Origin: Prorocentrum cordatum
Taxonomy: Eukaryota; Sar; Dinophyceae; Prorocentrales; Prorocentraceae
Assembly (NCBI GenBank): GCA_963575745.1
Contig: CAUYUJ010004978.1
Span: 35,001 to 65,233 of the forward strand
DNA length: 30,233 nucleotides
Direction of reading: 5' to 3'
Part shown: piece after piece, positions 19,233 to 29,261 of the stretch
How positions within the stretch are numbered: position 1 is the stretch's first letter
Layout of the letters: each line of letters opens with the position of its first letter
The notes under the pieces: generated by a model
Seen by the model: the letters and a program-made list of their open reading frames with translations, nothing else
Database searches by the model: none
What the model was told of the DNA's origin: nothing
Position numbers and translations under genes: made by a program

Positions 19233-19952
19233 GTGCTCCCTGTGCCGATGGGGGCCCCAGTCATCGCGCCCCGCGCGTTTCCGCGGGTTTCATCGGCGTG
19301 TCGCTTCGCCGCGCGAGAGTGCGTTGAGCGGCGCTCGACGCGCGCGCGCGCGTTCACGCTTGCATTCTAAAGCGTTGAATGGCGGAGGTAATTCGAGGGC
19401 GCGGCGCGCGGCTCGCGCGCCTTCTACTAGTCCACGCGCCCATCTTCCGCGGGGTCTCCGGTGCTTCGGCGCGGAAAGCGAGAAGCGCGGAGTCGGCGGG
19501 CGCGCGGCGCAGGCGTCGCCCTGCGGGGCCAGTCGCCTGAAATTTCAGTCCACGTCCCTCAAGGCAAGGCGGCGGATTGCACGCGTCCGGCGCGCGCGCT
19601 GAGAGACCCGCCCACTTTGGCAGGCGAGTGGGCGGGCCGTGGCGGCCATGGGGGCGACGCGCAGGTCCTCGCTGAGGCGCGCGCAGACATGGCGGAGGAA
19701 TCGCGACGCTGCGCGCGCGAGCTCGCAAGTGCGGGGCCCCTGTGGCAGGCATGGCGTCGAATGGATTCGGCGTGGGCCAGTGCGTCGGCCGCGCTCCAGC
19801 CCTTGGTCGCACGCGCGCGCGCGGCGGCATCGGGCCCGCGCGCCGACGGCGCGCGCAGGCAGCTGGCGAGCGTGAGCACCAGTCGAACGTGGCCTTCCTA
19901 AGCGCTGGGGCAGCGCCAGTTGACGCGCGCAGAATCCGGGGCGGAACGCTCG

Positions 19953-20213
19953 TCACGGCGATTCCCTGCGCGCGCGCGGAATGCGCTCGCGGCCGTCGGC
20001 GCGCTCCAGGAGCCACTCCGAAAGCTCCCCAGCGTCGACGTGAATGTGATCGTAAAGGAAGACATCGATCAACTCAGACAAGACGCCGAATTCACTGGAG
20101 CACTGGCGCAGCGCGCGCGGATAGGGCGCCGACCGCGGCTGGCCCGCGTCGTCCCAGCACAGGAAGAAGCCGACCATCTCCGGGCAGATTTCCTCCGATA
20201 GCGCGAACGCCAA
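19953..20213 (-). CDS. Coding-like block on the minus strand, product unknown
   Basis: It reads MAFALSEEICPEMVGFFLCW, then a mixed, globular-looking sequence with SELIDVFLYDHIHVDAGELS and SEWLLERADG. G or C occupies most third positions. The amino acid mix (Asp, Glu, Phe, Tyr, His, few Arg runs) contrasts with the Arg/Ala-rich noise nearby. The true exon start may be an acceptor near GGAGGAAATC rather than the ATG. The opposite strand is also open (PSVDVNVIVKEDIDQLRQDA), so strand is uncertain. The family is not recognised. Confidence 0.3.
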   Translation of the reverse strand: MAFALSEEICPEMVGFFLCWDDAGQPRSAPYPRALRQCSSEFGVLSELIDVFLYDHIHVDAGELSEWLLERADGRERIPRARRESP

Positions 20214-22374
20214 CCGCGCGAGTCAGTGCCGCGCTGCCGTTTCGCCGCGAATCAGCCTTGACGATTTGAGAAACGATTTGGTTTGATTGCGATGGCAATC
20301 TTGGCCAGCCGCAGCCGCGGCTGGCTGCGACCCATGCTTCGCATGCTGACCGCGTCTCGCCGCTCATGGTTGTGCTTCGCGCGGCTCTCGCGACTGCGCC
20401 TTCCAGTGCCGCCGCGGCGCAGACGGCGCCCATCCTGCGCGCGGGGCTGCCGCTCGGTTCGCGGCGGGCCATGGGTTCGCAGTGGGTTCTCGCATTGGCG
20501 TCTGCGTTGCTTGCAGGTTTCGCTGCAGTGCCACCGACGCCGCAAAGCGACTGGCAGGTCCACCCGCGCCGTCGCCGTTAGCGCGCGCTGCAGCGGTGAT
20601 CGCGACGCGAGAAGCGGCGCGGGCAAGCGGGGCGCGCGCCGCGAGGGGGCGCGCCCGGTAGTCGCGTCGTGGTCAGGCCGAAGATGCGTTTCAGAAATCA
20701 TGCGGCGGGGCTTGCGCGCAGGAGTTAAGACGGCTTCAAAGAAGGCCTCGAGGGCGCACTGCCTGCCGATCCGAGTGCTTCGAGGCGTTCGAAGCACTGG
20801 CGGGCGCCAGCCCGGTCCACCAACGCGTGCTCGCGCAGTCCTGGCGCGCCCGCCGCGGCGGCTGCAGGCCGTCGCGCCGACTGCAGTAGACGTCAATGAC
20901 GCGCTGGTTGCTTTGGCCACGCAGTCGCTTCTCCAGGCGGCCAGCAGTTGTCGGGCGCTTCGGAGCGACGCGGGGCTGCGGCTACGCCCCGAAGCGCAGG
21001 CGCGGCGCGCCACTCAGCATGCAGGGCTGAAGTTGGCAGCGAGCCGCCGCGCGTCTGGCTCGAGCCCGTCGCCTGGAAGCGGTCGGCTGCGCGTGCGCGG
21101 TTCATGTTTCCGCGCCGCTCGCGGCGCGGCGAATCTTCGTCGCAGATACGGCGTGCGCCACCCCGGCCAGGTGTCGCCTGAAAGAAGCAATGGCGAACAG
21201 GTGCCGCGCATGTCCCTTCCCCGGCCGGCCTGGCGATCGGCGCACGTTCCAGCGCCCCGCAGCGGAGGTGCAATTATGGTCGCGAGGCTTTGCAGGCGCC
21301 CTCGCCCCTGCACGCAAGCCTCGCCGCGAGGAAACTCGCGCGTCGCTGCGCAGGCGACTCGCGAGGGCGTGAACGCAGCGGCGACGCCTCCGAGACAGAG
21401 CTCCCCTGCCGTCCGCCCTGCCCTCTTGCCCGCTCGCCCATCTGCGCTCGCCGGCGCGTCCGTCGCCCTTGCGCGCAGCGCGCACAGGCGCACGTGATGG
21501 GGTCATTAATCAGTTCATTGTGCGGATGTGCTGGGCAGTGGCGGGGGCGTGGACCGCGCGGCGCATCGGCTGCGGGCTGGGGGCAAGAGTTGGCGGCGTG
21601 CAGGCATTTTCGTCAGAGGGCAAGCCATTTGCGCGCTGCAGAATATTGCGCCAGGCGCGTCGAAATAGCCGCGGCGTCGCCTCGTCCGCGATCGCGTCGG
21701 CTGCTGCGCAGTCTGTGCGTTCCCGGTGCCGGCCGTCTCTGCGCGACGCCGCATGGGCGCGCGCCAGCGCGAGTGGTGCGAACTGGGCAGTATAATGTGT
21801 ATGCCAAGACGCTGTCGGGATCCGTTCAGATTTGGGAATCAGTGAAAGCGGGTTGCCCGATTGCAGCGTCGGCCTCGGGCGACGGCGCGCTTGGGCGACG
21901 TCCGAGCCGACTCGGCGGCAGGGACGAGATCTTGCATGATCCACGGGGACCCAGCGATCGCTTCGTGAACGATCGTTTCATGAGCTCTGCGCGTTTTTTC
22001 TGTTCTGCCAGCGCAGAAATCACTGCGAGGTGGGCCCGGCGCCAGGTGGGTTGCACGCAGAAAGACTGCGTGCTTGGAGCGCGCGAAGTTGGTTGTCGCC
22101 CGCGGAGCACCGTGCCCAGGGACGAAATAGCGCGCGCAATCGCGTGCGCGCGGGAGCCCTTCAGTTTTTTCTCCTGTTTCTGTAGTTTTCGACGAAAAAG
22201 CGAGCAGGGAGCTGTTCGGACGCACCACTATCCAGGGTGGACGCCCCCCACAGTGAATCCCAGGCTTGGCCCTCGCCATTGTTTGCCCAGTCGAAAGCGT
22301 GCCGAAGCTTGGGGCAGGGGTCGACAGATCCCCTGTCATGAGGAGAGTCGAGCAGAGAAGCGTGGATGAGTGAG

Positions 22375-22530
22375 TGGCGCGGAATAGTACAGAGGGGAGG
22401 GGAGGATCGGATAATGGGGCACAGTCGGGTAGGATGGGGTAAGGTAGGGTACATTAGAGTGCAGTATGGTAGAGAAAAGTCGATGGTATGGGGTCGGGTA
22501 AAACAGAGTAGAGTAGAAATGGGCGCGGCG
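22375..22530. repeat. Purine-rich GTAGA/GGGTA pentamer patch
   Basis: Irregular 5-base units (GGGTA, GGTAA, GTAGA, GAGTA) fill about 150 bases, with a strong purine bias on the plus strand. A similar patch lies at 23195-23345. Confidence 0.6.
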
Positions 22531-23194
22531 AGGATGAGGCATGCGCTGCGCTCACGCCGCGCTGCCATCTGCATTCGCCAATTGCGCGGCCCTCGCGGGC
22601 GAGGTCAATATTTCTCCCGCTCGCGCGGCCCCGCTGCCGCAGTCGCACCCGAGGGTGCCCGCGCTTTTTTGACAAATGAGCGCGGCCCCCCCTACGCCGC
22701 CCAGCCTGGCGGCGCCAGTCTGAGCCTGCGCGCGGGGCGCCAGGGATGCAAGTGCCCCCGACAGCGGGGGGGCGGGGCGAAAGCGCGCGCGCCGTCCGCG
22801 ACGGCAGGGCGCAAGCGCCGATGCCTGCAGGGCGCCAGCGACGACACCTGCGCCCCGCGCGACCCCGAGGCGCGCCGCGATGCAAGCAGAAAGGCGAGCG
22901 GCGAAAGCGCGCGCGCCGCGCGCCCAGGCCCCGCGCGCTCGAGCTCTGCTCGCGGGGCCGCGCACGGGGGAGCGCGCGCCGTCGCCCCGTGCGCGCGCGA
23001 GCCCTGCTCGCGGGGCCGCGCGCTGCCATGCGCGCGCGAGGCGCTCCGCGAGCGCGAGCCCTGGGCGCGGGGCCGCGTGGCTCGGGGCAGCGAGGGCGGC
23101 CCGCATGCGCCCGCGCGCAGCGCAGCTTCGGCCAGTACGATGCCCTCCCTCCACGGGCATGGTTGCGATGGGCCGGCCAGGTGGCCGAGTGAGG

Positions 23195-23345
23195 GACAAA
23201 AGAGTGGAGTTAGAGTAGAGTAGAGCTGGTGGTGTAGGGCAGCGTTAAGAAGAGCCGTACAATGCAGGGTTGAGCGCATGGTAGACTTGGGTAAAAGAGA
23301 GCAGAGTCGAGTGAACAATAGCAGAGCGGAGTAGAGTTGGGTCGA
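23195..23345. repeat. Second purine-rich AGAGT/GTAGA pentamer patch
   Basis: The units are AGAGT, GTAGA, GGGTA and similar, including GAGTAGAGTAGAG, with the same strand bias as 22375-22530. The two patches bracket a GC-rich block of about 660 bases. Confidence 0.6.
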
Positions 23346-24279
23346 GGATCGGGGCCGGCCGGGGGAGCGCGCGCACGTGCCGAGCGAAGGTTTGGAAGGA
23401 GATGCGGCGCCCAGCTGGCGACGCCTGGTCCGAGGGACAGGGCGGCCCCGGTCGCGGCCTCCCGCAGCTCCTCGACGGCCCTTGGCGAAGACAGCGAGCG
23501 CTTGCGCGACCACCTGCGCGGCGCGAGCGCCGGGCCGCCCAAGGACTGGCGCGCGGCCGCGGACGCGGCGATCCTTCGAGCGCGCCAGAGAACGGACGGA
23601 TGCCCTGACAAAGTATATGGGCCGCGCCGGCTTCTGCGAGATTGCCCTTCCCTCGCCCGCGGGTCAGCTGGGCGCCGCTCGGTGGCCGCGGGCGGGGGGG
23701 CGCCGCGCGCAGGGCGAGCGGTGGTCTTTGGAGAATGCCATTATCGACCCCCCCCAAGGCGATGAGCGAGTCCACTCGCTGCGCCACTTTGGCACAAATG
23801 CCTTCTCGCGTTTTCTAGAGAGGGGGGGGGGTCTACCCCCCTTGGGCCCGCTGCGACGTCGAGGGGTTGAAGTGCGGATGCCCGCCCTGCCCTTCCCCCC
23901 TAGGCAAGGCGCGCCGCGCCGTCGCCGGCCCTTCGTCGCGAGCGGAGTCGGCAGCATCTCCCCCAGAGCTGCCGCCCCCTTGGGCCTTGGCTTTTGTTTG
24001 TCGCCAGCGTAGCTGGATGGGTTATCCAAGCGGCCCTGCAGCCCGCTGCCTGAGATGGTCGCGAGTATACCTGCGCGTCGAGGCGGGCGACGTTGGGCGC
24101 CCGGGCATTCGATCGCACCCGCGGAGCGCAAGACACTTACCTGGCAAGCCTCGCGACGCCGCCCACCCTGCGCGATGCCGCGCCATCATGGGCGCCGACA
24201 GGGAAGGGGAAGCATCGCCCCCTGATCGGCGTGCGCGCCCCAGCGGGCACGGTGTCATAAGCTTCTGCAGTCGGGGGCT

Positions 24280-24486
24280 CATCGGCGATGCGTCGCCGAT
24301 GCCCCCCCTTCTCCATCAGCCCCCCTCGCGCTAGGCGTCGAGGGGCAGGCGGCGGCGCGCGGCGGGCGAGCTGTCGCAGGCATCCAGGAGCAGCGCATGC
24401 GTTGCAGCCTACAGCGCCCGAGTAAATTGGTCATTGGGTATCCGCGCGTCGCCTTCCTCGCCGCATCTCTCGCGACTGCGATGTTG
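24280..24486. repeat. Direct repeat R (~207 bp; partner 19024-19232)
   Basis: It has the same hairpin start and GATGTTG end as the partner, after which the flanks diverge (GTGCTCCC after L, TAGGCCCA after R). Confidence 0.85.
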
Positions 24487-25261
24487 TAGGCCCACAAACT
24501 CGTTTGCTTGGCAGGCACAAACGCGCGCGCGCGATAGCGAACGGGAGCGCGGGGCGTCGGCGGCCATGTCCGCCGACGAGCGCGACGCCGCGCAGGAGCG
24601 GCCTGCGAGGGGGGGGGCCGCGCGCCGCGCCGCGCGGCGCTGCCAGCGCTGGCTGTTTGTTCGCTTGGCCGCCGCTGGGATCCCGCGTCGCGGCGGCACT
24701 GCGCGCGCGCGGCGCGCGCGCCGCGCAGGTTCCTTTCCTTGCTGCCAGCCATCGGCGCTGGCAGCTGGGGGTGCGGCGTTTTCTCCGCCGCCTGCTTGCT
24801 TCGCGCGCGCGCGCCGGCGGTCCGTCGCGCGCCTCCGACTGCTTGCTCCGCGCGCGCGCGCTTTCGCCGGCGGTCGCCGCGCCGCGCCCCCCTTCCGTGC
24901 AGGTTCCGATTTCCCCCTCCGCTCCTTCTTCCGCGCGCGCCGCCGTCCTCGCTCGCTGCCCTCTCCTTCGCGCGCAGGTTCCTTCCCCGCTCCATCCCCC
25001 CAGGTGAAGATGATTTCTACATGGACGACCTCAACGAGCTCACCTCGTCGATTTTGCTAGCTCGAAATCAATTCACATTTCTCCGCCGAGTAATGGCGGC
25101 TTCGCCGGCTTCGTCTTGCGCGGGGGACGTCGCGCCTTCTTGGTGCCCGATGCTCCCGCCAGGGCGGGTGCCGAGCGTTCGGGGGGTCCGCGGAGCGTGC
25201 GGGCGCAGCTCGCCTGTCGGGTAATGGTGCAACGCTCGTGCCGAGCGCACGCGTAAAGAGC
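24487..25261. other. GC-rich stretch with one possible small exon
   Basis: It is mostly Arg/Ala/Pro noise in all frames. At 25005, after a pyrimidine run ending CCCCCCAG, the plus strand reads GEDDFYMDDLNELTSS, an acidic block quite unlike its surroundings and possibly an exon start. The motif GCAGGTTCC occurs three times (about 24724, 24900, 24977), each followed by pyrimidine-rich sequence. It may mark splice-site-like repeats. Nothing else is recognised. Confidence 0.3.
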
Positions 25262-25494
25262 GACCAGCGGGGCCACCTAGGGCCCACTGGCAACCGTGCC
25301 GTTCGCAAAAGGGCTAATTAGTGCCCGTCGGCCAATTGGGGCCCATTGGCAATTGCGCCACTCGCAAAGGGCTAATTAGTGCCCGCTGGCCAGCTGGGGC
25401 CCGCTGGGAACTGTGCCACCTCGCAAAAGGCAAATTAATGCCCGCTGGCCAACTGGGGCCAGGGCCCAATGGCAACTGCGCCACTTCGCAAAAG
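25262..25494. repeat. 59-bp tandem repeat, about four units
   Basis: The landmark CGCAAA lies at 25304, 25363, 25422 and 25487 (spacings 59, 59 and 65). Each unit contains TAATTAGTGCCCG, a GGCCAAYTGGGGCC palindrome-like core and GGCAACTGYGCCAC. The array stops exactly at the edge of inverted segment B. Confidence 0.92.
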
Positions 25495-26553
25495 AGCTCT
25501 TGGGCGCGAGCAATGGGGGCAGCGCGCGGCCGGGCGCCCTATAAGGTCAGCCGATCGGAAACAGCCTGTCGACCGGGGCAGGCTGGAGAAAAGAAGAGGA
25601 GGACAAGACGAGGGGGAGGGGGGAAGAAGGAGGACCAAGAGCTGGGGCAAAAGAAGCGCGATCATTAAGGAAAAAGAAAAGGAACCGAGACGAGCGCCAA
25701 GACGAGAAGAAGGAAGAAGGAAGACGGAGGACGACCCCCCTCGATCCTCGATCCTCCACTCTTGATCCTGCCCGATCCAATCCTCCCTCGATCCCTCTGT
25801 TTTTAATGCCGATAGACCCTCGAAGGTCCTTCGGTCCTCGGCCTCCCTTACCCTCGACCAACCTCCAGTCTGCGATCCCCCCCCTCTATCCTCGATCTCC
25901 GACGGAGGAGTCCGAATCGAACTCGCCGGGGTCGTCGTCGCCGGATTCACCATCGTCGTCGGCGGGATGACGCACGGGGGCGCTTTGGCGCGCGCGCTGC
26001 GCGTGCTGTTCGGCGCCGCATTTGCGCGCCGCCAGCGTTAACAAGCAGTTTTTGCGGCGGCGATTGCGTTGCCAGGGCGCCCCGCTGCAGGGGTCGTTCG
26101 GCCGCCCGGGCCAGGGCGCCCAATTTCGCGAACGGAACTGCCCTGCCGATCTCGAAACTGGTGGGAAGCTCCCCTTCCCTCCCCCCTGCTGCAGCCAGCC
26201 ATGGGGGGAGGGGCAGGAAGGCGAGGAGGGAGAGAGGAGCGGGGGAGGGAGGGGGAAGGGGGCGGAGGGCGCGAAGAGCAAGGATGGGTGGGGGAAGAGG
26301 AGGAGGAGGGGGAGAAGCAGCAGCATCAGCAGCAGTGGTAGGGCAGGTGGACCGAGGATCGAGGGTCGAATTCGCCCGCGGGCGACAGAGCCTCGTCTGC
26401 GTCCGGCGGCTTCCACGTGCGCGGTGCGATAGATGCAGCGGCGGCGGCAGCGGCAGCCTCTCCCCAGTCGGCGAGCGCTGCACAGGCTGGCCAATCGCGA
26501 GACCCCGCGACGAGATGCTCACAGAATACCTCCGCGCAATGCGGCTGCTGCGG
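25495..26553 (-). repeat. Inverted-repeat segment B (partner 9313-10465)
   Basis: It is the reverse complement of 9313-10465, about 94 bp shorter. Read on the minus strand, the last exon-like block stays in frame through the place where segment A has extra bases (QSAPVRHPADDDGESGDDD). It thus appears closer to the ancestral state. Confidence 0.85.
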
Positions 26554-27000
26554 CCCTGACCCTTGCACATGTTCCTCCTGGACTGCCACAGAGAACGCAT
26601 CCGCCCTGTAACGTACGCCACACGCGCGAAGCACCTGCCCAGGCGCGGCGCGCCCGGCAACGTGTTCTCCTCGCTCATGCGAGGGTCATTCAGAGCCACT
26701 TCACTGTCTTCGCTACGAGACGCTCCCTTCCTTCCGCAGCCGCTTTTCCTTCTCACCGTCTCGCGATTTCAGATCTGCAGCCGGCCACACCCCCGCCACC
26801 CCGCTCCCCTTGCCCGCCATCGGCACCGTCGCTCGGCCCCTGGCAATCCAGCTTCGGCCGGGCCGCCTCCAGTCGGGCCCACTTTCCAATTCGGCGAAAC
26901 TGATCCGGGACAGCGCCACTGCATCCTGTCTACCGCGCGCGGGTGCGTCGCTGTGGCCTCCTACGCCGAACCCGGGTCCTGGTGCAGGTCCCAGTACCAC
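25880..27000 (-). CDS. Candidate multi-exon gene on the minus strand, product unknown
   Basis: Reading from high to low coordinates, coding-like blocks follow one another. About 26950-26713 gives DAVALSRISFAELESGPDWR and a Lys/Arg-rich end. About 26710-26640 gives EVALNDPRMSEENTLPGAP. About 26548-26330 gives AEVFCEHLVAGSRDWPACAA and ...PPDADEALSPAGEFDPRSS. About 26130-25886 is Cys/Trp-rich, then acidic (DDDGESGDDDPGEF), ending in TAG. Between the last two lies a pyrimidine-rich stretch with a possible GT after TCCTCG (about 26362) and several AGs, typical of an intron. I could not find one splice solution that keeps all frames. No domain is recognised. The part below 26553 recurs in segment A. 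Confidence 0.3.
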
Positions 27001-27100
27001 TTGTCACTGTCGTTATGCGTTGTTTTCGCTGTCTTCCCTTCTCTATCGTCTTCTCTGCTTCTGCTTCTTCAGGTTTTCATGTTGGTTTTTGTAGCCTGAA

Positions 27101-27333
27101 TTGCGTCGTTATTGTCCTGCTCCTCTTCGTTCGAGCCTAGAAGATTGCAGTGTCGGCATCTGCGCCAGAAACTCTAATCTCTGCAAAATCTGTAGCCTCG
27201 GTCGTGATTTGTTCTCCTCTTTCTGTTCTTTCCATATGCGTTCTCAGTTTCTGTCAAGAGCTTAGCTTGAATTTCTAAAAAATGTCTGAGTATAGAAGTT
27301 ATATCATTATTTAGCAGCTTCAGATTCTAATGA
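27101..27333. other. AT-richer unassigned stretch
   Basis: This is the least GC-rich non-repetitive stretch before the terminal gene, with many stops in all frames and no gene or RNA signature seen. Confidence 0.4.
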
Positions 27334-27403
27334 ACTTGTAAGCGTCCAAAACCCGGACTTGTAAGCGTCCAAAACCCGGACTTGGTAGCGTCCAAAACCC
27401 GGA
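27334..27403. repeat. 23-bp tandem repeat, three units
   Basis: GACTTGTAAGCGTCCAAAAC plus CCG is repeated three times; the third unit has a small change (TTGGTAGCG). It marks the left border of the CA-rich array. Confidence 0.95.
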
Positions 27404-28990
27404 TAGCAAAGAGGCACTTACATAAACGAGCATACGCACATAAGCACGCACACACGAACACACACATACAAACACATATACATACACAAGAACGCACACA
27501 TACGCCAGCATGCTCCACACACACACACGCACCCATACGCACACACACGCACACGCAACACATCAACACGCAAACGTCGACACACACGCGCAAACGCGCA
27601 CGCACAAACACACAGCACATCTCACACACACACAGAGGGACGCGCACACGCACACCAATCACACATGCACATACACACACGGGGGCACACACAAACACTC
27701 ACACGTACACACGCACACACACACACACACGCACGTACAACCCACGCACACAGACGCACACGCAAGCATCCAGGGAAACCCACGCACTGACGACCACACG
27801 ATGACGCACGCACCGCAGCCACCTCAGCGCCCCCCTCCGCGCTCCCCTGCCGCCCCCACGCGCCCCCGCCCTCCCCGCCGGCGCTCCGGAGGGGGGAGGC
27901 GCCGCCCCATTTTGGGGCCGGCCCTCTCTCCGCTCCAACCACTCCGCCCTCGCGGAGCGCCGGGGGGGGGAGGGGGGAGGGGGGAGGGGGGGCGCGCGGA
28001 CGGCGGCACCACACCGCGCGCGCACGCGCACACGCACATTCGCAGACGAACACAGACGCAGGATAGCAAACAGGCAGTCACACAAGCAAGCACACGCACA
28101 TAGGCACGCACACACGGAGACACACAGACTAATACACAAGAGTACACGCGTACGCCAGCATGTTCCACACACATGCGCACATACACACACATACACACAC
28201 ACGCACACACACATCCACACGCGAACGTCCACACACACGCGCAAACGCGAACACACAAACACACATACATACACAAGAACACACATACGCCAGCCTGCTC
28301 CACACACACACGCACAAATACACACACACGCACACAGACACACATCCACACGCAAAGGTCTACACACACGCGCAAACGCGCACACACAAACACACAACAT
28401 ATCACACACACACACACACACGGACACGCACACGCACGCGGATCACAAGAGAACATACACACACGGGGGGCACGGAGCGCCCCCGCCCTCCCCGCCGGCG
28501 CTCCAGAGGGGGGAGGCACCGCCCCATTCTGTGGCCCGCCCTTCCTCCACTCCAACCACTCCGCCCTCGCGGAGCGCCCGAGGGGGACAAGGGGGGAGGA
28601 GGGGGCGCGCGGAGGGCGGCACATGCGCAGACGAACACAGACGCAGGATAGCAAAGAACCAATCACACACGCAAGCACACGCGCATAAGCACGCACACGC
28701 GTACACTCACGGACAAACTCAAATCCATACATACACAAGAGCACGCACGTACGCCAGCATGCTCCACACACACGCACACATACACACATACACACACGAG
28801 CGCACACACGTCCACACGCAAACGCACACACACACTCACACACACACGCGCAAGTGCACCCAGACACACGCAGGGGCACACACACACACATACGAGACAC
28901 ACGCGCCCCCCCCCCACCCACCCACCCACCCACCCCCACACACACACATACACACACACGCACAAGCGCACACACAGACGCAATGGCGAA
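27404..28990. repeat. CA-rich higher-order tandem repeat with GC-rich cores
   Basis: Large units start with GATAGCAAA at about 27402, 28062 and 28648. Each continues with CACACA/CACGCA-type sequence and the landmark ACGCCAGCATGCTCCACACA (about 27501, 28151, 28751). Units 1 and 2 end in GC-rich cores (about 27855-28010, 28474-28620). In the first core, CCGGCGCTCCG (27878-27888) pairs with CGGAGCGCCGG (27953-27963), enclosing CCCCATTTTGGGG. Cys/Val-rich minus-strand and His/Thr-rich plus-strand ORFs arise from the CA repeat. Confidence 0.88.
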
Positions 28991-29068
28991 CACCCACGGA
29001 TAACCACGCACAGACGACAACGTGGTGACAGACCCATTCCCCGACTGGTCAGCGTACTCTTCCACCGC

Positions 29069-29142
29069 GCCCCCAAGCCCCCCCCACGCGCCCCCGCCCT
29101 CCCCGCCGGCGCTCCGGAGGGGGGAGGCTTGGCTTGGCTTGG
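29069..29142. repeat. Third, truncated GC-rich core and GGCTT repeat
   Basis: The core sequence (CGCCCTCCCCGCCGGCGCTC...GAGGGGGGAGGC) occurs a third time. It is cut off and followed by GGCTTGGCTTGGCTTGG, a short pentamer repeat. Confidence 0.8.
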
Positions 29143-29261
29143 AGTCGACTGAAGCGGGCTCTCAGAGCCCAGTCGCAGTGTCCACACGGCAGCGTCAGCT
29201 GTTACAATTCAGCCTGTACAGTATACAGCGCGAAGCGCGTAGATATACACAAGCACAGGCA

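Larger units (their letters stand above)
19233..24279. other. Stretch between the direct repeats; weak coding-like blocks only
   Basis: No recognised gene was found. Coding-like blocks (GC3-rich, sensible amino acid mix) include 19639-19901 plus (helical, EARADMAEESRRCARELAS), 19953-20213 minus (listed), 20880-21010 plus (DVNDALVALATQSLLQAA), and 21513-21715 minus (ending ...AQHIRTMN stop). Others are 21839-22010 minus (HETIVHEAIAGSPWIMQD) and 23485-23660 plus (DSERLRDHLRGASAGPPKDW). In this composition opposite strands are often both open, so none is firm alone. They may be exons of one or more decayed multi-exon genes. Confidence 0.3.

Noticed and set aside
19953-20201. Plus-strand ORF opposite the 19953-20213 block
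   Set aside because: It is open and plausible, but less GC3-biased and less globular-looking than the minus-strand reading. I kept only the latter, at low confidence.
27904-27916. Third relic leader (CCATTTTGG)
   Set aside because: Only nine bases match. The flanks do not, and the motif is part of a CCCCATTTTGGGG palindrome in a repeated core.
27320-29065. Cys/Val-rich and His/Thr-rich long ORFs
   Set aside because: They are translations of CA/TG repeats; both strands are open for the same reason.
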